This document shows positions 1-11,000 of a stretch of DNA of 64,000 nt, one piece after another. The stretch covers positions 260,501 to 324,500 of the forward strand of contig CASBPS010000124.1 in the NCBI GenBank assembly GCA_949126835.1, in the 5' to 3' direction. Both the position numbers and the translations under genes were made by a program. Numbering within the stretch: position 1 is the stretch's first letter; each line of letters starts with the position of its first letter. The DNA is from Anisus vortex. Its lineage: Eukaryota; Mollusca; Gastropoda; Planorbidae. The notes beneath the pieces were generated by a model that worked only from the letters and a program-made list of their open reading frames with translations, made no database searches and was not told where the DNA came from.

Positions 1-79
1 AAAAAAAAAATTTTTTAACCGCCCGGGTGCCAACCATCCCACTGCATGCCGATGTCGTGGTGTGCCACGTAACATGGTA

Positions 80-285
80 CTGTATTCTTTCTTCCCGATT
101 GGCATTCAGGTATGGAAAGGTTGCCTGAACAAAACAAAATAAACAGTAACTTAACATCATTTAAAACATTAATAAAAATGCAAGACTAGACTCGGACCAC
201 GGATAAGGTAGAACGCAATAAACTTCTTTATAGAAGGAGCGTCTGTAATATATAAGATAAGTCAACTGCGTAATTTCCATTGTGG
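80..285 (+). mobile_element. LINE family A, 5'-truncated 3' end (copy 1)
   Basis: This is the last part of a non-LTR retrotransposon ORF2 plus its short 3' UTR. It matches seven other pieces in the window (20115-20812, 38053-38482, 40045-40086, 40270-40497, 53242-53397, 56745-56850, 57957-58135). Decayed codons match the phrase YSFFPSGI...NGLPE, typical of the C-terminus of CR1/L2/Jockey-like ORF2 proteins. It ends with the hairpin CTTCTTTATAGAAG, then GCGTCTGTAATATATAAGATAAG-like sequence, a short TAAGA-type tail. Confidence 0.65.
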
Positions 286-304
286 AGTAAGAAAATAGGT
301 TCAT

Positions 305-520
305 AGATTTTGTTTGTTATCACAAAGTAAGTTTAGATGTGATAGTTGGAGTAAGATAAATAGTACATAATCATTGCTTGTTGTCACATAGTAAGTTCAG
401 CCGTGATAGTTAGAGTAAGATAAATAGTACAAAGACATTGCTTGTTGTTACAAAGTAAGTTCAGCTGTGATAGTTGAAGTAATATAAATAGTACATAGTC
501 ATTGCTTGTTGTCACAAGCT
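305..520. repeat. 63-bp minisatellite, about 3.5 copies
   Basis: The phrase CATTGCTTGTTGTCACA followed by AGTAAGTTCAGC, GTGATAGTT and AAATAGTACA recurs about every 63 bp. Copies differ by scattered substitutions. There is no coding signal. Confidence 0.85.
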
Positions 521-802
521 AAAGTCAACACAACTGCCAACTTTTCTCTGTCTCTTTATACTTATATCTCTCTATATCCATATTTCTCCCTATCTCTGCC
601 TACTTCTCTCTGTCTCTTATACTTCTAACTCTCTATATCCATCTTTCTTCCTATCTTTGCCTACTTCTCTCTTTCTCTTTATACTTCTATCTCTCTATAT
701 TCCTCTTTCTCCCTATCTCTGCCTACTTCTCTCTGTCTCTTTATACTTCTAACTCTCTATATCCATCTTTCTCCCTATCTCTGCCTACTTCTCTCTGTCT
801 CT

Positions 803-1424
803 TGTTACGAATATCGGTCATAGAGGAATGACGTAATAGGGCATTGACCTCTTAACAAGTGCGTATTAGAGTCCAAGGTTTTATCCTTTCTGCTCTGAGG
901 GCAGTTTAAATAAAATAATTTGTCCAACCCCGTGGAAATTGGAGGATAATTCTGGATCGCAGTATTCTATAGAGCAGGAGATTAAAATGCGTACCGGTAT
1001 TAAGACCCTGTAGAACCTTCGATATAAGTTTTCTTTGCAAAGTTCCTACCTCTTTAAAGTTCGTTCAGTTTGAAAGTTTGTAGAGAGAAGTCGCTATATT
1101 GATACTTGTATATTATATGAAATTCTATGAAACTCTTATGTTGCCATCAGTTGATGCATTTATTTATCGTTTATATTGAGTCTACAATTTAAATAAAATT
1201 GTTTATTCAACAACTGGAGTTGTTTGATCTGTCATTGTTGAGAAAGGTGTTGAGGATAATTATACCGAATATAACTACATTACTGCAAAGACCTGTCAGT
1301 CAAGGAACCCCTAGCTTGGGCTACAGATTAGCAGAATCTAGAGACTTCTAATAAAGATACAAATATACATTGAATCCGATTTAACGAGTCGTAATAATAG
1401 GCATCCTAGTGACAGTCCATAACA
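803..1424. mobile_element. Solo LTR of an LTR retrotransposon
   Basis: A 622-bp non-repetitive block sits inside the pyrimidine array. It begins TGTTACGA and ends CCATAACA, so it has the TG...CA ends and the short terminal inverted repeat TGTTA/TAACA of an LTR. The flanks are CTCT at 799-802 and CTCT at 1425-1428, and removing the block plus one CTCT restores the array phrase GTCTCTTTATAC. A 4-bp target-site duplication fits Ty3/gypsy-type integrases. There is no internal coding region, so it probably arose by LTR-LTR recombination. Orientation is not certain. Confidence 0.8.
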
Positions 1425-2734
1425 CTCTTTATACTTCTATCTCTCTATATCCCTCTTTCTCCCTATCTCTGCCTACTTCTCTCTTTCTCTTTATACTTCT
1501 ATCTCTCTATATCCATCTTTCTCCCTATCTCTGCCTACTCCTCTCTGTTTCTTTATACTTCTCTCTCTCTATGTCCCTCTTTCTCCCTATCTCTGCATAC
1601 TTCTCTCTGTCTCTTTAAACTTAGATCTCTATATCCATCTTTCTCCCTATCTCTGCATACTTCTATCTATCTTTATACTTTTAACTCTCTATATCCATTT
1701 TTCTCCTTATCTCTGCCTACTTCTCTCTGTTTATACTTCTATCTCTTTATATCTCTCTTTCTCCCTATCTCTGCCTACTTCTGTCTTTCTCTTTATACTT
1801 CTTTCTCTCTATATTCTTATTTCTCACTATCTCTGCCTACCTCTCTCTTTCTCTATACTTCTATCACTCTATATTCATCTTTCTCTCTATCTCTGCTTAC
1901 TTCTCTCTGTCTCTTTATACTTCTATCTCTCTATATCCATCTTTCTCCCTATCTCTGCCTACTCCTCTCTGTTTCTTTATACTTCTCTCTCTCTATGTCC
2001 CTCTTTCTCCCTATCTCTGCATACTTCTCTCTGTCTCTTTAAACTTAGATCTCTATATCCATCTTTCTCCCTATCTCTGCATACTTCTATCTATCTTTAT
2101 ACTTTTAACTCTCTATATCCATTTTTCTCCTTATCTCTGCCTACTTCTCTCTGTTTATACGTCTATCTCTATAACCCTCTTTCGCCCTATCTCTGCCTAC
2201 TTCTCTCTGTCTCTTTATACTTCTATCTCTCTATATCCATATTTCTCCCTATCTCTGCCTGCATCTCTCTGTTTATACTTCTATCTCTCTATATTCCTCT
2301 TTCTCCCTATTTCTGCCTACTTCTCTTTTTCTCTTTATACTTCTTTCTCTCTATATCCATCTTTCTCTCTATCTCTGCCTACTTCTCTCTATTTATACTT
2401 CTATCTCTCTATATCCCTCTTTCTCCCAATCTCTGCCTACTTCTCTCTGTTTATACTTCTATCTACATCCCTCTTTCTCCCTAACTCTGCCTACTTCCCT
2501 CTGTTTATACTTCTATCTCTCTATATCTCTTTTTCTCCCTATCTCTGCCTACTTTTCTCTTGCTCTTTATACTTCTATATCTCTATATCCCTCTTTCTCC
2601 CTCTTTCTGCTTACTTCCCTCTGCCTATTTATGCTTCTTTCTCTCTATATCCCTCTTTCTCCCTATCCCTCTCTGCCTACTTCTCTCTTTCTTTTAATAC
2701 TTCTTTTTCTCTATATCCCTCTTTCTTTCTATTG

Positions 2735-2923
2735 TCATGTACTGTTAACGTTGAAAAACAAGAAAGAAAAAAACTACACGCTATGTTGTGTACGATAGGT
2801 CAACTGACGCTTTTAATCCTTCTTTCGTTCCACGTGATCAGCTGTTCACGGGGTCCGAGAGGTCCAGACAACACACACACATAAAAAAAACGATGACGTA
2901 ACTAACACAAACTGATACACAAA
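2735..2923. other. Non-repetitive insert in the pyrimidine array
   Basis: About 190 bp interrupts the 62-bp array. It contains an A-rich stretch, CACGTGATCAGCTG and an ACACACAC run. I see no open frame, terminal repeats or target duplication, so its origin is unknown. Confidence 0.5.
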
Positions 2924-3165
2924 TCTATCTCTACCTACTTCTCTCTATCTCTTGATACTTTTATCGCTCTATATCCCTCTTTCTTCCTATCTCTGCCTAC
3001 TTCTCTCTGTATCTTAAAACTACCTCTCTATATCCCTCTTTCTCTCACTTTATTTTTATTTTTTTTTCATCTCTTGATCAGTTTCTCGCTTTTTCTCTCT
3101 TTCTTTATCTATCTCTCTCTCTCTAACCAAGATTGTGTTTTTTTTTTACTTGAATGTTATTGTTA

Positions 3166-4830
3166 CTCCATATAAAGCGGTATAATTGTTCTAGTATATA
3201 GAATTAAGTATAGCGGTATAATTGTTCTAGTGTATAGTATTAAGTATAGCGGTATAATTGTTCTAGTATATAGTATTAAGTATAGCGGTATAATTGTTCT
3301 AGTATATGGTATTAAGTATAGCGGTATAATTGTTCTAGTATATAGTATTAAGTATAGCGGTATAATTGTTCTAGTATATGGTATTAAGTATAGCGGTATA
3401 ATTGTTCTAGTATTTGGTATTAAGTATAGCGATACAATTGTTCTAGTATATAGTATTAAGTATAGCGGTAGAATTGTTCTAGTATATAGTATTAAGTATA
3501 GCGGTATAATTGTTCTAGTATATGGTATTAAGTATAGTGGTATAATTGTTCTAGTATATATTATTAAGTATAGCGGTATAATTGTTCTAGTATATGATAT
3601 TAAGTATAGCGGTATAATTGTTCTAGTATTTGGTATTAAGTATAGCGATACAATTGTTCTAGTATATAGTATTAAGTATAGCGGTAGAATTGTTCTAGTA
3701 TATGGTATTAAGTATAGCGGTATAATTGTTCTAGTATATAGTATTAAGTATAGCGGTATAATTGTTCTAGTATATAATATTAATCATAGTGGTGTAATTG
3801 TTCTAGTATATAGTATTAAGTATAGCGGTATAATTGTTCTAGTATATAGTATTAAGAATAGCGGTAGAATTGTTCTAGTATATAGTATTAAGTATAGCGG
3901 TATAATTGTTCTAGTATATAGTATTAAGCATAGCGGTGTAATTGTTCTAGTATATAGTATTAAGTATAGCGGTATAATTGTTCTAGTATATGGTATTAAG
4001 TATAGCGGTATAATTGTTCTAGTATATGGTATTAAGTATAGCGATACAATTGTTCTAGTATATAGTATTAAGTATAGCGGTATAATTGTTCTAGTATATG
4101 GTATTAAGTATAGCAGTAGAATTGTTCTAGTATATATTATTAAGTATAGCGGTATAATTGTTCTAGTATATAGTATTAAGTATAGCGGTATAATTGTTCT
4201 AGTATATAATATTAATCATAGTGGTGTAATTTTTCTAGTATATAGTATTAAGTATAGCGGTATAATTGTTCTAGTATATAGTATTAAGTATAGCGGTAGA
4301 ATTGTTCTAGTATATAGTATTAAGTATAGCGGTATAATTGTTCTAGTATATAGTATTAAGCATAGCGGTGTAATTGTTCTAGTATATAGTATTAAGTATA
4401 GCGGTATAATTGTTCTAGTATATGGTATTAAGTATAGCGGTATAATTGTTCTAGTATATGGTATTAAGTATAGCAATACAATTGTTCTAGTATATAGTAT
4501 TAAGTATAGCGGTATAATTGTTCTAGTATATGGTATTAAGTATAGCAGTAGAATTGTTCTAGTATATATTATTAAGTATAGCGGTATAATTGTTCTAGTA
4601 TATAGTATTAAGTATAGCGGTATAATTGTTCTAGTATATAGTTTTAAGTATAGCGGTAGAATTGTTCTAGTCTATAGTATTAAGTATAGCGGTAGAATTG
4701 TTCTAGTCTATATTATTAATTATAGCGGTAGAATTGTTCTAGTATATTATTAAGTATAGCGGTATAATTGTTCTAGTATATAGTATTAAGTATAGCGGTA
4801 TAATTGTTCTAGTATATAGTATTAAGTATT
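3166..4830. repeat. 36-bp minisatellite with a 12-unit higher-order repeat
   Basis: About 46 copies of a 36-bp unit (GTATTAAGTATAGCGGTATA then ATTGTTCTAGTATATA). Because 36 is divisible by 3, the plus strand reads as one open frame (3230-4753) made of 12-residue repeats YSIKYSGIIVLV. Variant units form a higher-order pattern: units at 3773-4204 are repeated in the same order at 4205-4636 (12 units, 432 bp). A looser 6-unit period occurs at about 3413-3700. Variants change residues freely (SGI, SGR, SDT, SGV, SSR) and the other strand is also partly open, so a protein is unlikely. The flank at about 5040-5400 seems to hold degenerate relatives of the unit. Confidence 0.95.
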
Positions 4831-4869
4831 AAAAACAATGTTTGTTTTTATTTTGTTTTGTTTTCTTAA

Positions 4870-4960
4870 TAAAAAGACTGAAATATTATATATATATATA
4901 TATATAATATATATATATTATAAGGTAATTATATATATATAATAATTATATTATTAGGTA
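4870..4960. repeat. AT dinucleotide microsatellite
   Basis: Interrupted TATA runs immediately follow the 36-bp array. Confidence 0.9.
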
Positions 4961-6014
4961 ACCATCTAGTAAAAGCATGGATTGGACCTCAACATCACTG
5001 ATCATCAACACGATATTCCTTTGGATTATCAATCAGCTTAAATGATGTTGTTTCAGATCATATACCAGTGGTCATCTACACTGTCGTATACGCTGAAGAA
5101 TTAACGATTATTTATTGACCTGGTTAATATCGATTAGATGTTATTGTTCCAGTTGTTATATTAGAGTTACCAGTTCATTAAATCGATGTTATTGTTGTAG
5201 AAGATGACATTACAATGCTATGAATGCCTTATAACATGTAAATAGCTCTGAGCTCCCAGTAATCATTTGATCACAGCTAAATTATGCTGTTCCAGTATAT
5301 TAAATATTATAGTTCCTTAGTTATAATATATAGCATTAGTAATTCTGTTGATTATTATGATATTCTTGTCTAAGGTTGTCCCAGTTTGCATCGCTAAGCG
5401 TGATGAAGCGAGTACCAAGTAGTGTTGAATTTATTGTATTCAATTGCAAGTAAATATTGGCTCTTGGCAGTTGTATACTGTATATTTAATATAGACTGTT
5501 ATTAGGTAAATTTTTAATTAGGAACCACACACATACGATCACAGTTCAGAGATTCAATAATTAATTTTAGATGTAAAATAACTATGAAATTTATTAATCC
5601 AAACAGTTAAATGATGGCCGTGGCCTTCATGCAAATTATTTACACAATTCAGTCCAAAGAAATATACAAAACAGTTGATGCTTAATAATCAGATATATCT
5701 TCAAGTATTGAGGTTGATAGAACGCTCATAATAATATTCCTTGAAATAAATATCGTAAGTAATCCAGTAGAAAAAAATATTATAGAAAGTTAAAACATTT
5801 CAATGGTTCAGAACAATAGCGAATTGCCTTCAGTAAAGACAATAAGGTAAGAGCATTAAATAATCGCCCACTACTCCTTTTATAGTCCGGTAGTATCGCT
5901 ATAATTGCCACGATACCATACTTGCGTATCGGATATATTGAACTTAAAGAGGAGGAAATCTTTCCTTGCCAAGTATCGATTATTTAAAAGAGGAATTTTA
6001 AAACCGATCACCGC
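4961..6014. other. AT-rich DNA, no gene seen
   Basis: No convincing open frame. Phrases such as CTGTTCCAGTATATTAAATA near 5290 resemble degraded 36-bp units, so part of this stretch may be old array. The last 150 bp is richer in GC. Confidence 0.5.
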
Positions 6015-6029
6015 CTTCTAGAACGTTCT
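6015..6029. promoter_or_regulatory. Perfect three-pentamer heat-shock element match
   Basis: CTTCTAGAACGTTCT contains TTC-nn-GAA-nn-TTC, the consensus for trimeric HSF1 binding. No convincing transcript starts nearby, so function is unproven. Such sites occur by chance and also inside retroelement promoters. Confidence 0.35.
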
Positions 6030-6168
6030 ACGGGAGCGTGCTTCCGGTGTTTACAATAAATTAATAATAATAGTACCTCTTCCCTCGGTGCATTCGCTAT
6101 TCGTTTTCTATTTGTTTATTAATAAGAAAGTTAGGAAAATAATCTTACTATTACAAACTCCGTTTCGT

Positions 6169-6170
<2 letters not shown>

Positions 6171-6243
<73 letters not shown>

Positions 6244-6252
6244 ATATATATA
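6171..6252. repeat. AT dinucleotide microsatellite
   Basis: About 80 bp of nearly uninterrupted AT. The 63-codon frame across it is a repeat translation. Confidence 0.95.
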
Positions 6253-6734
6253 GGCTATTACAAAAGTGTGAGATTATGAAACATTTTTTACCTAATGCTC
6301 ATTTAAGAGTTTTGAATTTTGTTTAAAATTTTACACTTCTAAGGGAATTCTAAGTTTTGACAAACAAGCAAAAATTTTAACAAAATGTTTATTATTAGAT
6401 AAATCAATTGTAAAAATATTTTTATTTAAAAAAAAATATATATGCTAAAACCATACGTTTTACTATGCTAATATAAAAAAAAATTCTTCTTGGCTAATAT
6501 AAAGGATTAAATTACATCGCTTAGAAAAATACTTTCAGTAAATTGCTTGCTTTAAATAGTAAAGTAGGTCGCATGTGACCGAATTCATTTTTAGTGCTGG
6601 TGAAGTAAAGTTTAAACTTATAACAATATATCTACAAAACATGAAAAAAAATATAGGCCCTATGTTTAAAAATAGTTTCTAAAATATTAAAAATAAACAG
6701 TTTTACACATGGATCTAAAATGTCAATTTAAAGA
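6253..6734. other. AT-rich DNA, no gene seen
   Basis: About 480 bp of low-complexity A/T-rich sequence with no open frame or recognisable repeat. Confidence 0.5.
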
Positions 6735-7185
6735 ACACTGGTGGACTATAAGCCTGATCATCCAGACTAACTAGACGGCAAGTGTTCTTATTTGGTAGCA
6801 CACATACCAGACTATAAGCCTGATTATCCAGACTAACTAGACGGCAAGTGTTCTTATTCCGTAGCACAAATACCATACTTTAAGCCTGGTCATTCATGCT
6901 AACTAGACGGCAAGTGGTCTTATTCGGTAGCACAAATACCAGACAATAAGATTGGTCATCTAGGCTAACTAGACGGCAAAGTTCTTATTCGGTAGCAAAA
7001 ATACCAGATTATAAGACTAGTCATCTAGGCTAACTAGACGCCATGTGTTTTTTTTATTCGCTAGCACAAGTACCAGACTATAAGACTGGTCATCTAGGCG
7101 AACTAGACGGCAAGTGTTCTTATTCGGTAGCACAAATAATAGACTATAAGCCTGGTCATCCAGGCACCGGGATTGGCTAGACGGA
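6735..7185. repeat. 66-bp minisatellite, about 7 copies
   Basis: Recurring order: ACTATAAGCCTG, CATCCAGACTAACTAGACGG, CAAGTGTTCTTATTCGGTAG, CACAAATACCAG. Copies are 80-90% alike by eye. The minus-strand frame at 7017-7340 runs through it and is not a gene. Confidence 0.9.
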
Positions 7186-7369
7186 TTGCTGCTCACACAT
7201 ATTCCTCCCCGCAACGTGTCTCGATGGCTCTCGTAAGTGCAGTTAAATGTCCTACGCGCAAAATGAGACGTTCTCAAATGTGTTAGGTCGCCGGTGTACT
7301 CTAAAAAAAACGCAAATTGGTTGTTTAAACACTTTGCCATTTTTGAAACATAAGTACAGAAGTGTTACA

Positions 7370-8025
7370 AACATGTAGGAATGTTATCTCAAAGTTACAA
7401 TTAAAATAATCTAAGTTTAATGGTACAAACATTTAGGAATGTTCTCTCAAAGTTACAACTAAATAATGTAAGTTTAATGGTACAAACATTTAGGAATGTT
7501 ATATCAAAGGTACAATTAAAAAATGTAAGTTTAATGGTACAAACATTTAGGAATGTTATCTCAAAGTTACAATTAAATATTGTAAGTTTAATGGTACAAA
7601 TATTTAGGAATGTTATCTCAAAGTTACATATAAAATAATGTAAGTTTAATGATACAAACATTTAGGAATGTTATCTCAAAGTTACAATTAAATAATGTCA
7701 GTTTAATGGTACAAACATTTAGGAATGTTATCTCAAAGTTACAATTAAAATATTGTAAGTTTAATGGTACAAACATTTAGGAATGTTATCTCAAAGTTAC
7801 AATTAAATAACGTAAGTTTAATGGTACAAACATTTAGGAATGTTATCTCAAAGTTACATATAAAATAATGTAAGTTTAATGGTACAAACATTTAGGAATG
7901 TTATCTCAAAGTTACAATTAAAATAATGTAAGTTTAATGGTACAAACATTTAGGAATGTTATCTCAAAGTTACAATTAAATAATGTAAGTTTAATTGTAC
8001 AAATATTTAGGAATGTTATCTCAAA
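7370..8025. repeat. 58-bp minisatellite with an internal hairpin, about 11 copies
   Basis: Unit of 57-58 bp containing AAGTTTAATGGTACAAACAT and TTAGGAATGTTATCTCAAAG. Nearly every unit carries AACATT-TAGG-AATGTT, a 6-bp stem with a 4-base loop. Both strands show short open frames that are repeat translations. Confidence 0.93.
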
Positions 8026-8029
8026 TACA

Positions 8030-9035
8030 CACACAGACAGTTCTAAGGTATACAAAAGCAAATCTCTGGTGACGGTTACAATATTTATTGTCATTAAGTA
8101 ATCCAATGGAAAAATATACACGAATCGATATAGTAATAGCTAGCACTTAGCGTATGGTATTGTCATGTATTCTACCATTAAGGTACACAACTACACTGTG
8201 GAAATAATCTATTACTAGTCGAACATCTAGAGTCTAAGCATGCGGGGGGATTCTAATATGCGAGTCGAAATGTACAAGTGTTTACAGGCTGAACGCCAAG
8301 CCAAGACTAAGACTAAGTTTGCGCTAGCGTCCTAGTGACTCAAAATCACGTGTTCCCTCTCAATTTGGTTGGTTAACTCCCTTAATTAGATTTAGACATG
8401 ATTCCGATTGGCTAGTTCGAAAATATTTCTGTTGGTGGTATGACTCACTAGAAGGAGAGGGGGTGTAGGCGGGGTGGGGCTGTGCAATTAATACAGCCAA
8501 CAACCTGGGTGGTAGGGGAACAAAGGCGAGGGGAAAATGATTCATCTTCCCTACAGGAAACTTAATATCACTATGTCAAGTGGTCAGTGTTCAGACTTCC
8601 CCGAGAAGTGTTATGCATATGTGAAACGATTGCTCAGGTCAGTTTCTCACGAGCTGGCGGAACAAAGTAATTGACTAACATGCCGCTGCCCCGTGAGTTG
8701 GGTAGGTGAAGGGAAGATAAAAGGGGTGGCAGGGGAGAGCGCGAAGGGGGGGGGGTAAAGGTGTTGGTATCATGGAGATGTGTGAATGTAAAGTCGTGAA
8801 GGGGCCTAAATCAAGGATGTGACAATTCCACAGAGTATTTCCAGAATCTAAAAAACTTAATTGCAAAACTGAGTGAGTGACATAACCATTTGGAGAGATC
8901 TGTGGATGGCGGAGATTGGACCATAGACCAGCCTCACCTCATCACAACTCAGTCCTGACTCTTTGCGGGAGGTAGCCATTCAATGTAGTACAATGACCTC
9001 TTCCTCTTGCTATGACGCCGGAGTGCCATCTACAG
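8030..9035. other. Unique DNA, no gene seen
   Basis: Contains G-rich runs near 8455-8480 and 8720-8755. Short frames exist but none resembles a protein family. Confidence 0.5.
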
Positions 9036-9039
9036 TTGA

Positions 9040-9190
9040 GCTACAGAGCCTGGGCGAGATTATTTGCTAAATTACAAAATCAACTCACATCTCAGAGGAC
9101 ATTTTTCAGTAAATCCTCAAATGAAAACGAATCTTTAACTAAGGCCAATTATAAAGTTGCTTACGTCCTAGCTAAAAGTTTCTGTGGCCA
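9040..9190 (+). pseudogene. Possible hAT/ZBED-type transposase fragment
   Basis: Within an open frame (9012-9329) residues about 30-60 contain ESLTKANYKVAYVLAK. This resembles the conserved stretch near the N-terminus of Buster/ZBED5-like hAT proteins (pattern: ASY-VA--IAK). Only about 50 residues fit. Downstream the frame enters a SINE-like segment (9195-9245), so the open frame is a chance fusion. No zinc finger or DDE residues are present. Moderate to low certainty. Confidence 0.4.
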
Positions 9191-9194
9191 CGGC

Positions 9195-9245
9195 ATACTA
9201 GGTGATTGTGTGGCCAGCACTATGCACAGCCGCCTTTACTTTATC
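9195..9245. repeat. SINE fragment (gastropod-type tRNA SINE)
   Basis: GTGTGGCCAGCACTATGCAC then AGCCGCCTTTACTTT matches the same part of the longer SINE at 53936-54158 (GTGTGGCTAGCACAATGCCC then AGCTGCCTTTACTTT). Confidence 0.6.
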
Positions 9246-9329
9246 CCACACAAGAACATCACTATTCTCAAAGGAGAAGTCAATGCCAAACTGGGACATA
9301 TGAAATGGGTTGGAGTTAAGCAGCAGTAA

Positions 9330-10374
9330 TATTTAATTTAGACCTGGACTTTGCGTTGAAAGGTCATGTAAATCATGATCAAATAAATTTGTTGTTTGCA
9401 AATTAAAGTTATAGTTAAAGTCTAATTATTGAACAATGCTAAAAACCAATTTTTGTTTTTATAAGGCATATATATATATATATATAATTATTGAAACATT
9501 TTTTTTCTAAGTTTCCCATAAGTTATACGCTAGCATAAAATGGGTTATACATATAAATGTAACATATTTACAAGGGCAATAGGGGCCTAGGAAAAGAGGC
9601 ACAAGGCTATTGGTTACCTGCTTACCCCAGAAAGATATTTTGGCTACCTAATCTGGCTACATAGAAATCAAATCGCTAATACTAAATTAATCAATAGACA
9701 AACATAAACAACACAGCAACAAAATGCAAGTAATCAAATGAACAAAATCTAATTAAGGAATGACAAGATAATTTAATGTCATCAATAAAAACGAAATACA
9801 TAAAAACAAATCCCTCCAAACACACTACTCTAAAAACAAAAATATTTATTCTATTGTTAGCCCCCAACATCACATCTACCTCATCCCAACATCACATCTA
9901 CCTCAGCTCAACATCACATTTACCTCATCTCAAAAATGAAATTAGCATGAACTTCATGTAAAATAAAGTTTACAATTTAATAATAATAAAACAGTAAAAT
10001 GCTATCTCACATTAAAGTAAAAATTTCAAATGTGACCCATATTTCCCTCTGAGTGGGAAATATGTGTCAGGCATAAGGGTAAGATGCGTCAACATTTTCA
10101 TACACAGAAAAAAGGGCAACAAAAGAAAAAACACAGAAATGTATCTCCTCTGTGTGCAAATAAAGTCACATTAAAACACTTAGTCTAAGGAAATAATAAA
10201 AAAAAAATCATATGTGTAATTTTTGTTAAAAATCTACTTTTAAAATGATTTGCAACAATGTGTAAAAAAACAAGTCAAAACCATGCAACGAAAAATATGA
10301 CAGACAAACATATGAACAGAAAAATATGATGAGAACACCCTTTCCATCAAATAAGAACTAAAAATCAATGTCAC
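9330..10374. other. AT-rich DNA, no gene seen
   Basis: A TA run lies near 9470 and a short tandem CATCACATCTACCTCA-type repeat at about 9870-9930. Frames are short and unremarkable. Confidence 0.5.
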
Positions 10375-10713
10375 CTATATACAGAGGTCACAAATAAAGT
10401 TATTATTTTCAGTGACCAGGGCACAATTTTCATGACACCACTTTTTACATTTGTGACATTCGATCCAATCTTCTGTTGGTGGATCGACATACTGCTCATT
10501 GTAGTAAATACAAAAGAAATCTTTTGGAACCCGAACAATCTCTGTCAATGCATTCTTTGCTTTTCCTTTTCCCTTTGCAGATTTTGCTTCATATTTCTTT
10601 GATATGGATTTTTCTGTTAGATATTTTTTATTCTTGAAGGGGCGCCTTGTCAAATGTTTACTTTGTCCATGCCTTCTCTTTCTTTGAATCCCAGTATTTC
10701 TGATGCACTTTGG
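10375..10713 (-). pseudogene. C-terminal remnant of a pogo/Tigger-like transposase with PHD-type finger
   Basis: The translated C-terminus reads a basic stretch (RKRRHGQSKHLTRRPFKNKK), a Lys-rich linker, then YVDPPTEDWIECHKCKKW and CHENC, ending ICDLC. This matches the tail of DDE_1 (pogo/Tigger) transposases that end in a PHD-like zinc finger, where a pattern like Y-DPP-E-WI-C--C--W-H--C is typical. The first zinc pair is damaged: CIYY stands where C-x-x-C is expected. The catalytic DDE domain is absent. An in-frame TAG lies just upstream at about 10729, and a 27-bp minisatellite begins there. The displayed start is TTG, so this is not a real gene start. Confidence 0.6.
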
Positions 10714-10736
10714 CAATGGAGAGACAGCCTACCAAA

Positions 10737-11000
10737 AAGTTGTGCCACTGGTGGATGGAGCAGAAGCAGTGCCACTGGTGGATGGAGCAGAAGCAGTGCC
10801 ACTGGTGGATGGAGCAGGAGCAGTACCACTGGTGGATGGAGCAGTAGCAGTACCACTGGTGGATGGAGCAGAAACAGTGCCACTGGTGCATGGAGCAGAA
10901 GTAGTACCACTGGAGGATGGAGCAGGAGCAGTACCACTGGTAGATGGAGCAGGAGCAGTACCACTGGTGGATGGAGCAGGAGCAGTACCACTGGTGGATG
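10737..11000. repeat. 27-bp minisatellite, about 10 copies
   Basis: Unit GTGCCACTGGTGGATGGAGC then AGAAGCA, varying at a few positions. 27 bp keeps several frames open on both strands (for example TTGGWSRSS or HPPVVLLLL repeats); these are artefacts. It abuts the pogo-like tail and may have grown inside the old coding linker. Confidence 0.93.

Larger units (their letters stand above)
541..3125. repeat. Pyrimidine-rich 62-bp minisatellite array
   Basis: The plus strand is almost pure C/T plus A. A unit of about 62 bp recurs (TCTCTATATCCATCTTTCTC, then CCTATCTCTGCCTACTTCTC, then TCTGTCTCTTTATACTTCTA). Variants are shorter or carry CCCTC or GCATAC substitutions. One block of several units (about 1505-1715) recurs nearly verbatim at about 1921-2130, showing segmental amplification. 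The array is interrupted by a solo LTR (803-1424) and by non-repetitive DNA (2735-2923). Short open frames here are repeat translations. Confidence 0.9.

Noticed and set aside
1409..1618. 69-codon frame SLYPSFSLSL...
   Set aside because: It spans the LTR end and the pyrimidine array and reflects composition only.
3230..4753. 507-codon open frame of 12-residue repeats
   Set aside because: A 36-bp repeat stays open in a frame if one unit lacks stops. Variants alter residues freely, the opposite strand is also partly open, and no signal, domain or conserved flank supports a gene.
3166..4830. CRISPR-like array
   Set aside because: Units are directly adjacent with no unique spacers. This is a minisatellite in a eukaryotic context.
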